64,000 bases of DNA from contig JBAJFG010000019.1 of NCBI GenBank assembly GCA_037903475.1, positions 8,927,001 through 8,991,000 on the forward strand, read 5' to 3'. Below are positions 28,301 to 40,300 of the stretch, in pieces. Made by a program: the position numbers and the translations under genes. The notes beneath the pieces were generated by a model. That model worked only from the letters and a program-made list of their open reading frames with translations. It made no database searches and was not told where the DNA came from. Each line of letters opens with the position of its first letter. Positions within the stretch are counted from its first letter, which is position 1. The DNA comes from Ancylostoma caninum (lineage: Eukaryota > Nematoda > Chromadorea > Rhabditida > Ancylostomatidae).

Positions 28301-31300
28301 TAATTGTGAAACAGAAGAGATTAATGAATTTTATTCGTGGAATCAACGGTTCTAAAATTCATGGATTTTTAAGTTTTTTTTTTGCTCTTATCATCAATTC
28401 TTTCCGAAAACTTTCATACAAAAGAAGACAATCTAAGGATATTTTGCTAAATGAGAGATTCGGGCTCAAAATAGAAAGAAACCTTATTGCCCCTTCGAAA
28501 AAAGTTTTGCTGTACCTAATCGATAAATATGTAATCAATTACGTGTGTTTCTCATTACATTATTTCATTTGCACCCATATGATCTGCCATATGTTGGAGG
28601 GGTTTGGAAGCGCCATTAAAACAGGCTCCCCATTCATCATCTTGACTGGCTATCACAAGTTTCCTTCTACCATGTTCCAACGAACTTCCACTAAGTGCAG
28701 TGAATGTTTTTTGAAAATTCTGAGGTATCAAAATTGTGCGCATGGATAATTCAAAAATTTACTTTCGTAATTGGATCGAGAGAAATGTCTTCGAACGGCT
28801 CTTTGAACCATTTTTTCATCAGTTCTCTTGGTTCTCCTATGGTGAAGTAAAGTCATGAAAAGCAAACTTAGTTGCAAATAGGCAAAAAAAAAGCAGAAAA
28901 AAAGACGACCGGAGGTTTTCATTCCAACTCTCGAAAAGTCTCATGCATGTCCATTTTTCACTTTTGAGAAAAAATCCTGAATCCAAAAGCCCTCCGTTTA
29001 CTATGGGAAGGATCAAAATTTACGATCAGCGCCATTTTTGTCGATGTTTTTTCATTCATATCCGCATTCTGTTCTTTTTTCTGTTTTCTAAGCTTTTTCG
29101 AAGAAGACAGAAACTGTTACATTGAACGCATGTGATCACATGCGACGAATCTGGCCCCATGCTTTGCAAGTATTCTTAGGGCTGCTCCTGGAAATGGCAT
29201 TCCGGGATTGGCCGCTCCAATGATGCAACCAGTCGCAGTGCTAGGCTACGCGAAGGGCTTGCCTGCACATCCAGTTGCTCGGGAAACAGCACCACAATTT
29301 CTTGGAATCATCGCGTTTTCCACGTAATTTCACCGCTCAGTACCAGTTCTGCATTCTTCATAACCCTGAAATTCAAGCACAAAAATTTTCACGGTTATTT
29401 CCTTTAACAGCAATAGCGCTCTGAGGAATGCGTCTATTGTCTAGGCGACCAGGAATGAGCTAGCTCTACAAGTACATCCACTGCATATAGATGTTGATGT
29501 GTTTGTCTTAGCTGTACGCCTGCTATGACTTCTTCTTGGGTGTTTTTTCAGCTCTGCAGCCCACCAAATACATGGGATTTATGACTCTCTGTGGACCCAT
29601 TGGACGCTTTTTTGCAGCACTTTGTTTTGTGGGCGGTTTTCCGTGGGATTGCGCGACTTTGCCAGTCGCGTGCCTGAAAAAAGAGCCAATAACATCTATG
29701 TTAGTGTAGGAAACTTCGAAGAGCAGCATTTTGTGGATCTCTCCAGTAATAATCCAGAAAAAAAGCGTCTAGAGGGGGCGAGCGATTTATGATCGCCCCA
29801 GGCTGTCAGTATGCATGTTATGCATTCTTTTGAAGACTCCTCCACTGTTCTAAAACCTTGGAAAGCGTATGCACACGAGAATCGCTTTCTCCTTCTGACC
29901 TTTTCCATCACACAAGTGTCATTTTATGCCTCTGGGGTCCAAAGTGCGTATGCATCGTGTCTTGGATGTGTCATTTGCTGGTGGAGCCTATTCTTTCAGC
30001 TACACTTGTTGATCTAATGTTATGTTCCCTTCGCCTCACCTGGATTCGCTGGTTGTCGCTAGCGAATAGAGTCGATTAACCATAGCTGCTGACATGTGGG
30101 TACTTTTGCTGAGCTCGCTGCTGCTGTGATAGCAACTTTTATACCAAGTTCATTTCCCGTAACATTTCATAAAATCCTTTTCGTATTACTTTAACCTTTC
30201 TATGTAACTTGGGCACTATTCGGCTAGTTCTGCCCCAAAATTTCGAAGTAAAAATGTTCGCCTAAACTTCGCCTAGGTGGGTTACTCGAGGTGCTGAGCA
30301 CGAATACCGTATAAATTTTGTACCGTGACTCCGTCTTTGTAGAGTTACGGTAGGTATACTGTAGATACGGTATCTCACAAAACCCTATCAGATTTCGCAT
30401 AGAGGGTTTGTTCTGGGTGCTGATAACGAATATCGTATCCGTTTTGTACCGTAGCCTCATTTCCATGGAGATACGGTAGGTATACGGCAGGGAATTGGGA
30501 GAAAATGCCGATTTCGGAAGGAGAATGAAGGAGGCATGCAAAATAAAGTTGATATTCGTGACCAGCGCCCAAAACAACCCCTCTATGCAAACTTTAAGAG
30601 GATTTCGTGAGATACCGTATCTACAGTATACCTACCGTAACTCTACAAGAACGGAGTTATGGTACAAAATCGACACGATGTTCGTGTTCAGCACCTCGAG
30701 TAACCCATCTAGGCGAAGTTTGGGCGAAAATTTTTACTTCGAAAATTTTGAGGCAGAACTAGCCGGATAGTGCCTGTACTTGTCGTACAGTCCTTGTCGA
30801 AAAGATAGACGTCCTATTTTGGTGAAGCGTTCTTATTTAGCTAATTCTTATGTAGTAATCTACGAACAGGCATACTAGTTTTCTATACACACAGTGGGCA
30901 CAGCAGATATTTTTTCGAACTTTTTCACTGGTATTTCCAACTGTAACAGCTAAAAGGTCAATAAACTTTTAGAAAAACCATGGCAATAACAAAGCAATAG
31001 ACAACAAACATTGGGAAGAACTCTTAATAACTGCGATTGGAAACATAACTTTCATGAAGAAAGTTAGCCTTCCACACGGAAGGGAAAAATTTGTACCCCG
31101 TGGGACCACGAGCACGACCGGTCGAGCCCGGGACCCAGGCGTGCAAAAGCGCGCGTGTCCCACGCGGCGGCACATGCTCAAAATCGGTTCTCTCGCGAAC
31201 GTCTTAAACCATGCCCTAATTTATATTCCATGCGTGTCCATTGAGAAGTATAAGGTAGAGGAAGGAAAGAGGTGTACAGCACTGCACCTGGAGAGGACGA

Positions 31301-34300
31301 TCAATCGAGCTCTGTGATTGGTCTGTTGTATGAACCTACCAGTAGCGCAGCTTGGATGCGCGTGTCCTTCGAGGCACAGTGTTCCACATCTAATTAGAGA
31401 CGCGGCTAGGTTAGAGATTAGCACTTGCTGCTCTCAGGCTATCCACGTGGCTGCGCGAATGTTTCCTATTTGTTGTAGCACTACTCATAAGTATCCGTGA
31501 GAACTCGTACACCAATAGCGCTTGTAGAAGCGAAGCTTGGGAGAAAGTGTGTGTTCTTGGAACAACTGGAAATCTGAAAATAAGTCCATTTCCTGGACCG
31601 CCGCGATTGCCCACATTTGCTTCTCTCATTCAGTCAGGGCCACGGATCCAGGGGTATAAATTGACCTCTAAATACTCTTTTTTTTTTCATACTGTCACCG
31701 ATAAATTTACGCCCATCTGTCCTAACTTCATCGCCTGATCGAATTTATCCGCCGCTCTTTTAATGCATTTATTTAAACTTTCAATAGTTCATGCTAGGTA
31801 GTGGTAGATACCATGTGTTGCCCATTACTGTCGCTGAATGTCGCTCGCACATAAAACGCACGTTGCTCCGCCGTTCTTTCCAAACAGTTCATGTTTAGAA
31901 GAACTGACACACCAACTGACATCCACCTAATCTACTACCTGGACCTACCGTAATGTTGTTCGCATCAGGACTGCGCAAAGCAGTCGATCAAGCGGATCCC
32001 AGCGCCGCGGCCATCATGGTGACCGCCGAGGAAACCGCCCGTCTTTTGGCGGAGAGGCGACGTCGACAGATGTTCCGACGGCACACATGCAGCACATTGA
32101 AGCCGGATTTGGATGAAATTAAAACAGTTTCCTTCCTTCCTCCTCCGCTAGCTATTAAAGAGGATGACAGTGAAATTACAGAAAGTGAAAGTGAGAAGGT
32201 AAGGTGATGAGTGTGTGGTTTGGTTTTGGGTGAAGGTTATGCTTGGTTCACAGCTTTGGTGTAAAAAGAACAGTGGAAGAAATTTGAGAAGTTCAGTTGC
32301 GCGCCAATTAGGTGGTGTTGTCCGTAGAGCCCTCGATTGGGTCCTTATAAGGCAGAAATTTCGCTGTATGTGCTCATGGCAAGTGAACATATACTTTACA
32401 ATAAATCTTCAATCAAGGTAGAGAGGAGATTGCGCATAAGTGCCGCAAATTGTGCCTTTTAGGCAGAAAAACGGCTTTTAAATAGGATATTCATGGAAGA
32501 GTACATAAAGAATCACTGATCAATATATTGATTTTTCAGCCACTTCCACCATCGATTCCGCAGGTCTCCTCGCGACCAGCGCTCGACGATTGGGGAACGT
32601 CCGGATTCTCTCTTCCACCACCGACCACTTCGGTTCCCTCAATCACGCCAGCTAGTGGTGCTGCCCCAGGTTTGTTTCCTAATATTCGTGAAATTCTACA
32701 AGGACCGTATACAAGGACAGACTCAGCTAATTCTTGAATTCTTCGATTTATTCAATTTCACAGAACAGTGTTGTTGCAAGAAAGCAGTTAATTGGGATGG
32801 CTGATTATCTGCCACCCCCGCCCCTCCCCTCCCTCGTTATCATTTACTTTTCCAAGTTTCATCATTTTCAAAATAACTTCCCATGGCTCCATAACATCTA
32901 CTTCCTTTTAGAAACTTTGGAGAAGAACTTGGACTGCAAATATGTATTATTCAGAACTATTCGTTACTCGATAGTAAGATCCACGGCAGTGCTGTGGTAC
33001 CAACAACAATCAGTTTATCAGCTGATCACCATTGAGTTTCAGCTCACATCAATTTCTGATGTCGTTATTGAGCTTTTCCAAATGTTTTGGTAGTTGTCCC
33101 GAGCGCGATAAGATGAACGCGAAGGTTTTAGCGCGAGGTTTATTCCATAGACAGGGCAGGGGAGAGTTCACTCCGCTGACAAGTCACTATAGCTAATTTA
33201 TATACAGAATTCATTTAATTCACTCCTAAAGGACTCGAGAAACCAAGGATGAAGACCAATTCCGAAATTCCAGCTATTTCAGCGAATAATGTGCACCCGG
33301 CCCCGTCAAGTGCTGGCGGCGACGACTTCGATGATGAATGGACAGATGAGGACGAGGAGATCGTGGTGAGTCTCTACAGCTCTGCTCCCTGAAGTGCTAT
33401 TTGTCCCATGACGTTGTTTCTCTACTTATTTGTGATTGGTCCAGTGAGTTGTAGTTGTTTTGCATAGTTAAGCATCTCTGTTGTTGCTTCTTTTTTTACT
33501 TTTCTTTTCTTTGATTTGCTCACACTAAGGGTGTACCATATGGAATGGCACTTTTTAATTCTCACGCTTATTTGCACTAGCACCAGTCACAAATTCTAAC
33601 TGGCGAGTGCATGCGATTTACAACATGGGCCATATTCACGAAAGGATGTACCCTGTTTGGTTTTATGACTTACGAGGTTGACACGAGCAGTGTCAGGCAA
33701 ACCCTGCATGAAAGTGGATACACATACTCAAAGATTTAAAAGCTCAGAAGTTGGAGTGATGGAAAAATTGGAACTCGCTGTGCGAATTTGACAGGAAGAA
33801 ATCAACAGATTATCAGCCGTTGCTATAATAATTTGATCCTATTACAACATATATGTATGTTATTATGCTATTATATGTGCTGGGAGAGGAGCGATAAGTA
33901 ATTGTGTAAGGTTTGTTCAATAATCTTTCTGCCAGAAACTCATGCTTTGTCGTATGTTTTTTTTTCTCCTGAAAAAGGAAAGGATTGAAGTATTTGAGAT
34001 AAGACTGGAGCAGTTGGCCTTCGGAGGAGTTTTTGGAAAATTAGAGTCAATGTGCAGTTTATGCGTAAAATCTGCAAAATAGTCGAGGATCGCTTCATTG
34101 TTTGGATAGCTTCTCAAGCACAGGAATAGTTTTTTCCAAGGATACCTGCGGTTTTCCACGGAAATATGTAGTTTATATGGCAAATATGGAAAAGAAAATC
34201 TATAGCTATTCCATCTTCACTGTGATTGCTAATTTCCACGAACTTTGCTCTTGGGAAATCTATCTGCTAGAAAATAGGGCAACAATTCTGAAAACTAAGG

Positions 34301-37300
34301 TGAAATGCTGCACTATGGATATCGAAGTTGAGAAGTTGGGCAAGGCTATCGAAGTTGAGAAGTTGGGCAACATTTGGGTCACGGTGCTTCTCGAAACTTA
34401 AGTCTTGCGTTTCTCATCTGAGCAATTTCTGGAACAGCTTCTTTCTTTGTCTTTATAGAATGCGATATTGAGTGGATTTTGTGTGATTATCTCGTAATCA
34501 TAGTCAGCAAGAAGAATTGATTGTTAATCCCACTTAAAACCTTCGGCCTATTTTTTGCTGTGTTACCCAAGAATTGTGAGCTTGTTCAGTGTATTTTGTG
34601 GTAGCGAAAATCTGCAGTAAAACTTTGCACTGAGAACTATTTCAGCTAAACCTCAGCCGGTTCTGAATGCAAGTTAAGTAAAAAAAATGCATAGAAATAG
34701 TTTAGAAACAACGCCGTTGAATTAGATATTAGGCAGCGAGACTATGTACCTCCTCTCCCCGCCCTTACACTATTATTTTCGTACTCTATACATTGTCAAA
34801 AAAAGAACTTGTGTCAACAAAACGACTTGCATGACCATCTGATACTTTTCGATTTTTGGATGGTTTCAAGTCCAACAGTGACGTGAATTTCCAATAATTT
34901 TTACTAAAATAGTTTCTCAATTTTGATCTTGATCTGAGCTTCACGATGTAGTTCTCCCTCACTTGATGCCTTGAAAACACTATAATTTCTGTATTTTGTA
35001 GCTTTTGGCGTTAATGCTTTCTTCAGATCTTAATCCTGACAATAGATTTCCGTCTGTCTTCATCATACAAACACATACAACATTAATAGTAGCAAAAGAT
35101 CAGGTAGTGATTGTACTTTCGACTTCAATGAATTTCGTATGTTCACCAATATTTTGACAGCTCAATATCGACCGAAACTGGAAAAAAATCCACACAACTG
35201 ATAACCTCACCTGTACGACGATTTTTATAGAATTATTCTACTGCAGAATTACGAGAGATGGGAAGGGTATACACTTCTAATCATGCTATCAGTCGCAGCA
35301 GCTCTCTTAATTCTTTTTTGTAATTGATTACAGGGCTGTGTCTTCTTACTTCGACCTCCTCCGTAATTAGTATTCCCAAAGTCCGGGTTAGGCGCATATG
35401 GCTAACGGCGATTCCGGCGACTAATATAGCTTAGATGCTTGAGTAAAACGGATATAAGCAAACCCTGCCAAACCCTGACCTGGTTTTCACCCTTAACACC
35501 GGATGTAATTCCGCTAGTCCTTTCTGAGGCAGGGTAGTGCTCAGCCCATGTAGTTATCGAAAAGATCAGAATCAACGCACGAATCAGAGTTATACCGATG
35601 TAGAAAAGATTTTTCAACTACAGAGCCCAGTATATCTTGTCAGGTGCGTTGGTTGTGGAGAGAAGAATGCGGGTGAGAGAATGAAGTCATTGCGAAGAAG
35701 ACTGGATGAGCCCTAAATGGCACTATTTATTCCATCTATGTACCTATTCATTAGAGAGTTTCTCGAGGCCTCGAAACCCAAAGTTTTCGTTCGTCGTAGG
35801 CACTTGACCCAGAATTTGAAATTAAAAAAAAACTAAGGAAATTCAGCCCGGTCATGAATATTGGATAATAATTAAGGTAAGTGCTGCGACTGATCGCTGA
35901 TTGGAGGTACAATCCCTTCCTATCTCTAATTATTGCCTGGTCTATATAGCATCTTAGGGGATCTTACTCTATATAAAGCGCAGACCCCCCCATCGCCGCG
36001 CGAGGGATGACAGGTCACGCTGTCATTGATCCACTCGCCTCGCTCCACCTCTTTTGCCCGCCGCCACGGGCTCATTTGCGAAAATTGACACGCCCAATGA
36101 CACGCCCATGGTATATGTATGTGTACAACATGGAAATCTTCAATTAGGACGTCCAATTTGCAACGAAAACGGAATATCTTGGATCTTTAAAGCAGAATGG
36201 GAGAACCACTGATGAAGCGAGTGTGATTTCGCAATCAGAAACGTGAATCATTCAAATACAGCAGAGTTGTACGGAAATTTTCGCTGCTCTCCTTCTAAAG
36301 CATCAAGTAGTAATAGCAATTGGAAATTAACGGTCAGGGGAACAAATGATACACTCCATGAGCATAATATTGTGCTTACAAAATAGGAATAGAACATTTA
36401 CGCAGTTTATTCCTGTTGAAAGCTAATTGTGCCCGAACAATAAGAATTTCAACTTTCAGCGCTAACCCAAATGAAAACGACTTGACCACGTGAGGATTTG
36501 TGTTGCTACTCATACAACGGTCCATGTAGAAGCTCTTTATGTTGACCTACCTACAAACCGTTTATGGGCTACGCAGCTTCGCAGAAAATCAATGTCATCC
36601 GCGAAGCGCGGCGAAGCTGCGCTTCGTGTGGATGACAGTGATTTTCTTGAGTTAACCTAGCCCGGAGGTAACGTGGCACACGGGTCCGAGTTAGAGCGCC
36701 GCGAAGCGGCGCTCTGGCTCGGGGTACTTTTTTTTTCAGAGTTAACCTAGCCCGGAGGTAACGTGGCACACGGGTCCGAGTTAGAGCGCCGCGAAGCGGC
36801 GCTCTGGCTCGGGGTACTTTTTTTTTCAGAGTTAACCTAGCCCGGAGGTAACGTGGCACACGGGTCCGAGTTAGAGCGCCGCGAAGCGGCGCTCTGGCTC
36901 GGGGTCTTTTTTTTTCAGAGTTAACCTAGCCCGGAGGTAACGTGGCACACGGGTCCGAGTTAGAGCGCCGCAAAGCGGCGCTCTGGCTCGGGGTACTTTT
37001 TTTTCAGAGTTAACCTAGCCCGGAGGTAACGTGGCACACGGGTCCGAGTTAGAGCGCCGCGAAGCGGCGCTCTGGCTCGGGGTACTTTTTTTTTCAGAGT
37101 TAACCTAGCCCGGAGGTAACGTGGCACACGGGTCCGAGTTAGAGCGCCGCGAAGCGGCGCTCTGGCTCGGGGTACTTTTTTTTTCAGAGTTAACCTAGCC
37201 CGGAGGTAACGTGGCACACGGTTCCGAGTCAGAGCGCCGCGAAGCGGCGCTCTGGCTCGTGAGATTATATTTCTCGGCGTCATTCTCTATCCCTTCAACG

Positions 37301-40300
37301 ATTTGCTCGGAATTCTGGTTACCTAAACAGATTTCATAAAATTCCCTTAGAATTCTCGTCCTTGAAATCATAGAATTGCTATAAATTTCAATCATTCTTC
37401 ATACGCATTTTCATTCAGAATGACAATGTTACTTCGATTCCGGACATTTACAATACAAAAGATACTGCTGTAGAAGTTGCAGTGAAGCCACGCCTTATAA
37501 GATGGTACTCTTCCCGACCTCCTTCTTCGATTCGAGCAATTGCTTCTTACAAGTACAACTAGCATTCAGAACCCCCGAAATTTGGCCGTCTGCTCATTGG
37601 TGTATTGCTATTCCAGGAAATACGCAGTAATCTTGTAATGCACATGAATAATACGCTGGGGGACCATGTGTGGCAGATTATAAGCGTATTTCCACGCATA
37701 TACAACCCACGTAATAACATTAATATTGTTTTGGCTTTGCTTCGCGCGGGCGGCTGCTCGCGGCGGGGTGAGGGTGCTGTCGGCGGGCCTACTGGGAGCC
37801 GTTATCCAGACACTTGTCGGCTGCTTTGCTGCCCCTGTGGTTGGCTTCATTTTTCACTCTCGAACATTTTTATGGTTGTTCAACAATAGAGTTGCGATGG
37901 AACAAGAGGCCTACAGCTTGATGAGGTCCTGAGGCGAATTTCCCAGGATAGTTCTCCGCTTCGCTCTTTGCCTTGTACTTTGTAACAGTTGTCCTTCCTA
38001 TCTCTTGCTACATCTGTCGTGCTTACGCGCCACGAGTGCGATTTGACAGTGATCTAGAGCTGCCTGATTCCTTGAAGTGTTTAGTGCATAATTTAGCTGT
38101 TTACGAATCTTGGCCATTTGCCAAATCTCAAGTGTCACAGCTCAAAGTCCCAAATAAGGGCACAGAAGACTAATTGTCGTCTGGAGAAGTTTCGGCAGCG
38201 CGTTTAAAACGGAATTTGTTGCTTTCTGGTAAAGTCCCCCGAGACGATCAAGTCCGTCGACAAGCCGCGAACCACTTGACTTGAAATGGGGGTACGTGCG
38301 AACTACCACGAAGGCCACGCCCTCGTCGAATAATCACAGCCATAAAACTTTTCTATGGATTCGTCCAGTTGTCACTAAAGGAAATATTGCGCCTGTTGAG
38401 ATGCATATGCGTCATCCGGAAAGTCGTAAGTCAAATAGCTAGACGTATAGTTGAATCTATAGGGAAATGAGGTTTTTTTGTTAGCTGAAAAGTGACTCTG
38501 CCTTGAATAGCTCGCTTCCAGAGGATTGCCGGATCTCAACTGGTATTGTAACGTGTTTCACCACAATTTCTTTGAAATACGTTTTTTTTTTCCTCTCTAG
38601 TGATAACTCCGAAGAGGAGTAATGGTATTATTGTACGTTAGAAGCTCAGGTAATTTCTCTGGTTCTCTTGCCTGAAATGCTCGTCCCATCACTCAAGAGA
38701 ATGAAAGGATCGTTTTCCAGAATAACTCAGTCGTCTTAATTTTCTTTTCGTGAATAGGTCTTCGGAGCGTGGATTGGGCGATTTCTGGCATACGTAGACG
38801 CGTTGTGGGACAGGATATTCCATTTTCTGTCCGGAGTTTCCTGGAAAGTAGTTTTTCGAATATGTGTATGTCACTCATTATTGTTTTGGTCGGTCGCAAT
38901 AATTTCTGGGGCTCTGCTGCGAAGTTTTGCCTCATTTTCGGTACGGCCCAAACGATATTTTACTGATTAGCAATTCCTCTCACAATTCTGCAATGTAAAT
39001 GTGTCTTTGTTGCTCTCTCACTCTCTCTTCCTCTATCCCTCCCTCTCTTTCGAAAATTCAAATTTTTGACCAATTCAAAACAGAACCCTTAAGTGCAGAC
39101 TCAAGTATCTAGTCAGTGCAAAAATTTTCTTTGGAAATGTTTACACTATACTGGCTTGTTTTTTAGTTGAAGACCGTATTTTTCTCATTAGTCTTTAAGT
39201 AGTAGGCCCTCTAATTTTACTTCAGTCTGTTTATTTCATACTACAGCTGTTTATAAACGGTTCCATTCAGCCTTTTATCTAAATGGGAGACTTTGTAACC
39301 CAAGGCGTCCTCGCCAAAGATCACAAGGAAGTTTTCCATCTTCGTTCGACTTCTTCCTTTTGGTCTTGTACTTCATGAGTTCTCTCTGATGTCTTCTGCT
39401 GTTATTTCCTTCCAACTGACAAGGTAAGTGCACAAAATTAAGTTGCGCTTTCGAAACGAGACGCATATGGTTGGAAAGCTTGTCCCAAACGATGTTACAG
39501 ATTATACTCAAATTTTGCTAAATGGTTAATACCAGCTCAAAATTCCATTTCGTGCCATACTGAAATGAGTCTATCTCACCTGCAGCTAGGCAGATGGGTA
39601 GCCGAGTGGATAATGATGCAGACCCATATGATGAGACTCGAGGGTTTGCATACCTTTCACGGGTTTTGTTTTGCAAACTTTAATTCCTAACTTTCAACAG
39701 GGTGAGGAGCTGTTCAGGAAATGAATGCTTATTGATTTTACACTATCTGAGCTACAGGACCCTGACCAAATGTGACCTGCAAAAGCGCAAGCACGCGTGA
39801 GCAGTCAAATATTTAAGGCGGTTAAAGAATGCGAAAGTGAATGAATAGATTATATGGCATATCAGAATACTTGGTCTCCGCAGCGACATTGCGTTAACAC
39901 CCTGTGTAGAGTAGTTGTTCATTACTTCCAAAACAGCGCTCGTAGTCGTTGTTCATTTATCTGCCGAACGGTTCCGCATCCTGTTAAAGGTTAGGAATTA
40001 AAGTTTGCAAAACAAAATCCGTGAGAGGTATGCAAACCCTCGAGCCTCATCATCTGGATCTGCATCACTATCCACTCGGCTATCCATCTGCCAAGCTGTG
40101 AGTGAGGTAGACTCGTGTCAGTATAGCACGAAATGGGATTTTGAGCTTGTATTAACCATTTAGCAAAATTCAAGTGTAATCTTTAACATCGTTTAGGACA
40201 AGCCGTCCAACCATATTTGTCTCGTTTCGAAAGCGCAGCTTAAGTTCGTGCATTTCCCTTGTGAGCACTTTGGACACCAAAGAGCGTGAAGGGAAACGGT

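Larger units (their letters stand above)
18351..31952 (+). other. Large lst-4 intron (to the alternative first exon)
   Basis: The intron begins GTACGT. In the long isoform it runs to the acceptor at 32539. It is filled with mobile-element relics, foldbacks and duplicated segments listed separately. No recognised conserved exon, apart from uncertain coding-like islands at 29130-29324 and 29523-29673. Confidence 0.7.
33366..37418 (+). other. lst-4 intron upstream of the splice-site minisatellite
   Basis: GTGAGT to CATTCAG. Contains a 27-bp tandem duplication at 34319-34371 (TATCGAAGTTGAGAAGTTGG twice), a TATA-like CTATATAAAGCG at about 35970 beside GC-rich sequence, and the hairpin and minisatellite at 36584-37262. 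Otherwise no feature. Confidence 0.6.

Noticed and set aside
28306..28749. 147-codon + strand open frame
   Set aside because: Starts at GTG, low-complexity AT-driven composition, no family and no flanking splice sites.
34102..34401. 99-codon open frame with a 9-residue duplicated segment
   Set aside because: The duplication is a simple 27-bp tandem repeat in intron sequence; no other support.
36651..37262. CRISPR-like array
   Set aside because: Units are identical along their whole length with no unique spacers, and the context is eukaryotic intron.
36569..37283. Minus-strand repetitive open frames (PRYLRARLTLKKK repeats)
   Set aside because: Read-through of the 90-bp minisatellite; the strand with organised splice signals is the + strand.
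39593..39656. Functional tRNA gene (Ser/Leu type)
   Set aside because: The A-box is good, but the B-box is altered and no full cloverleaf could be drawn; interpreted as a SINE head.
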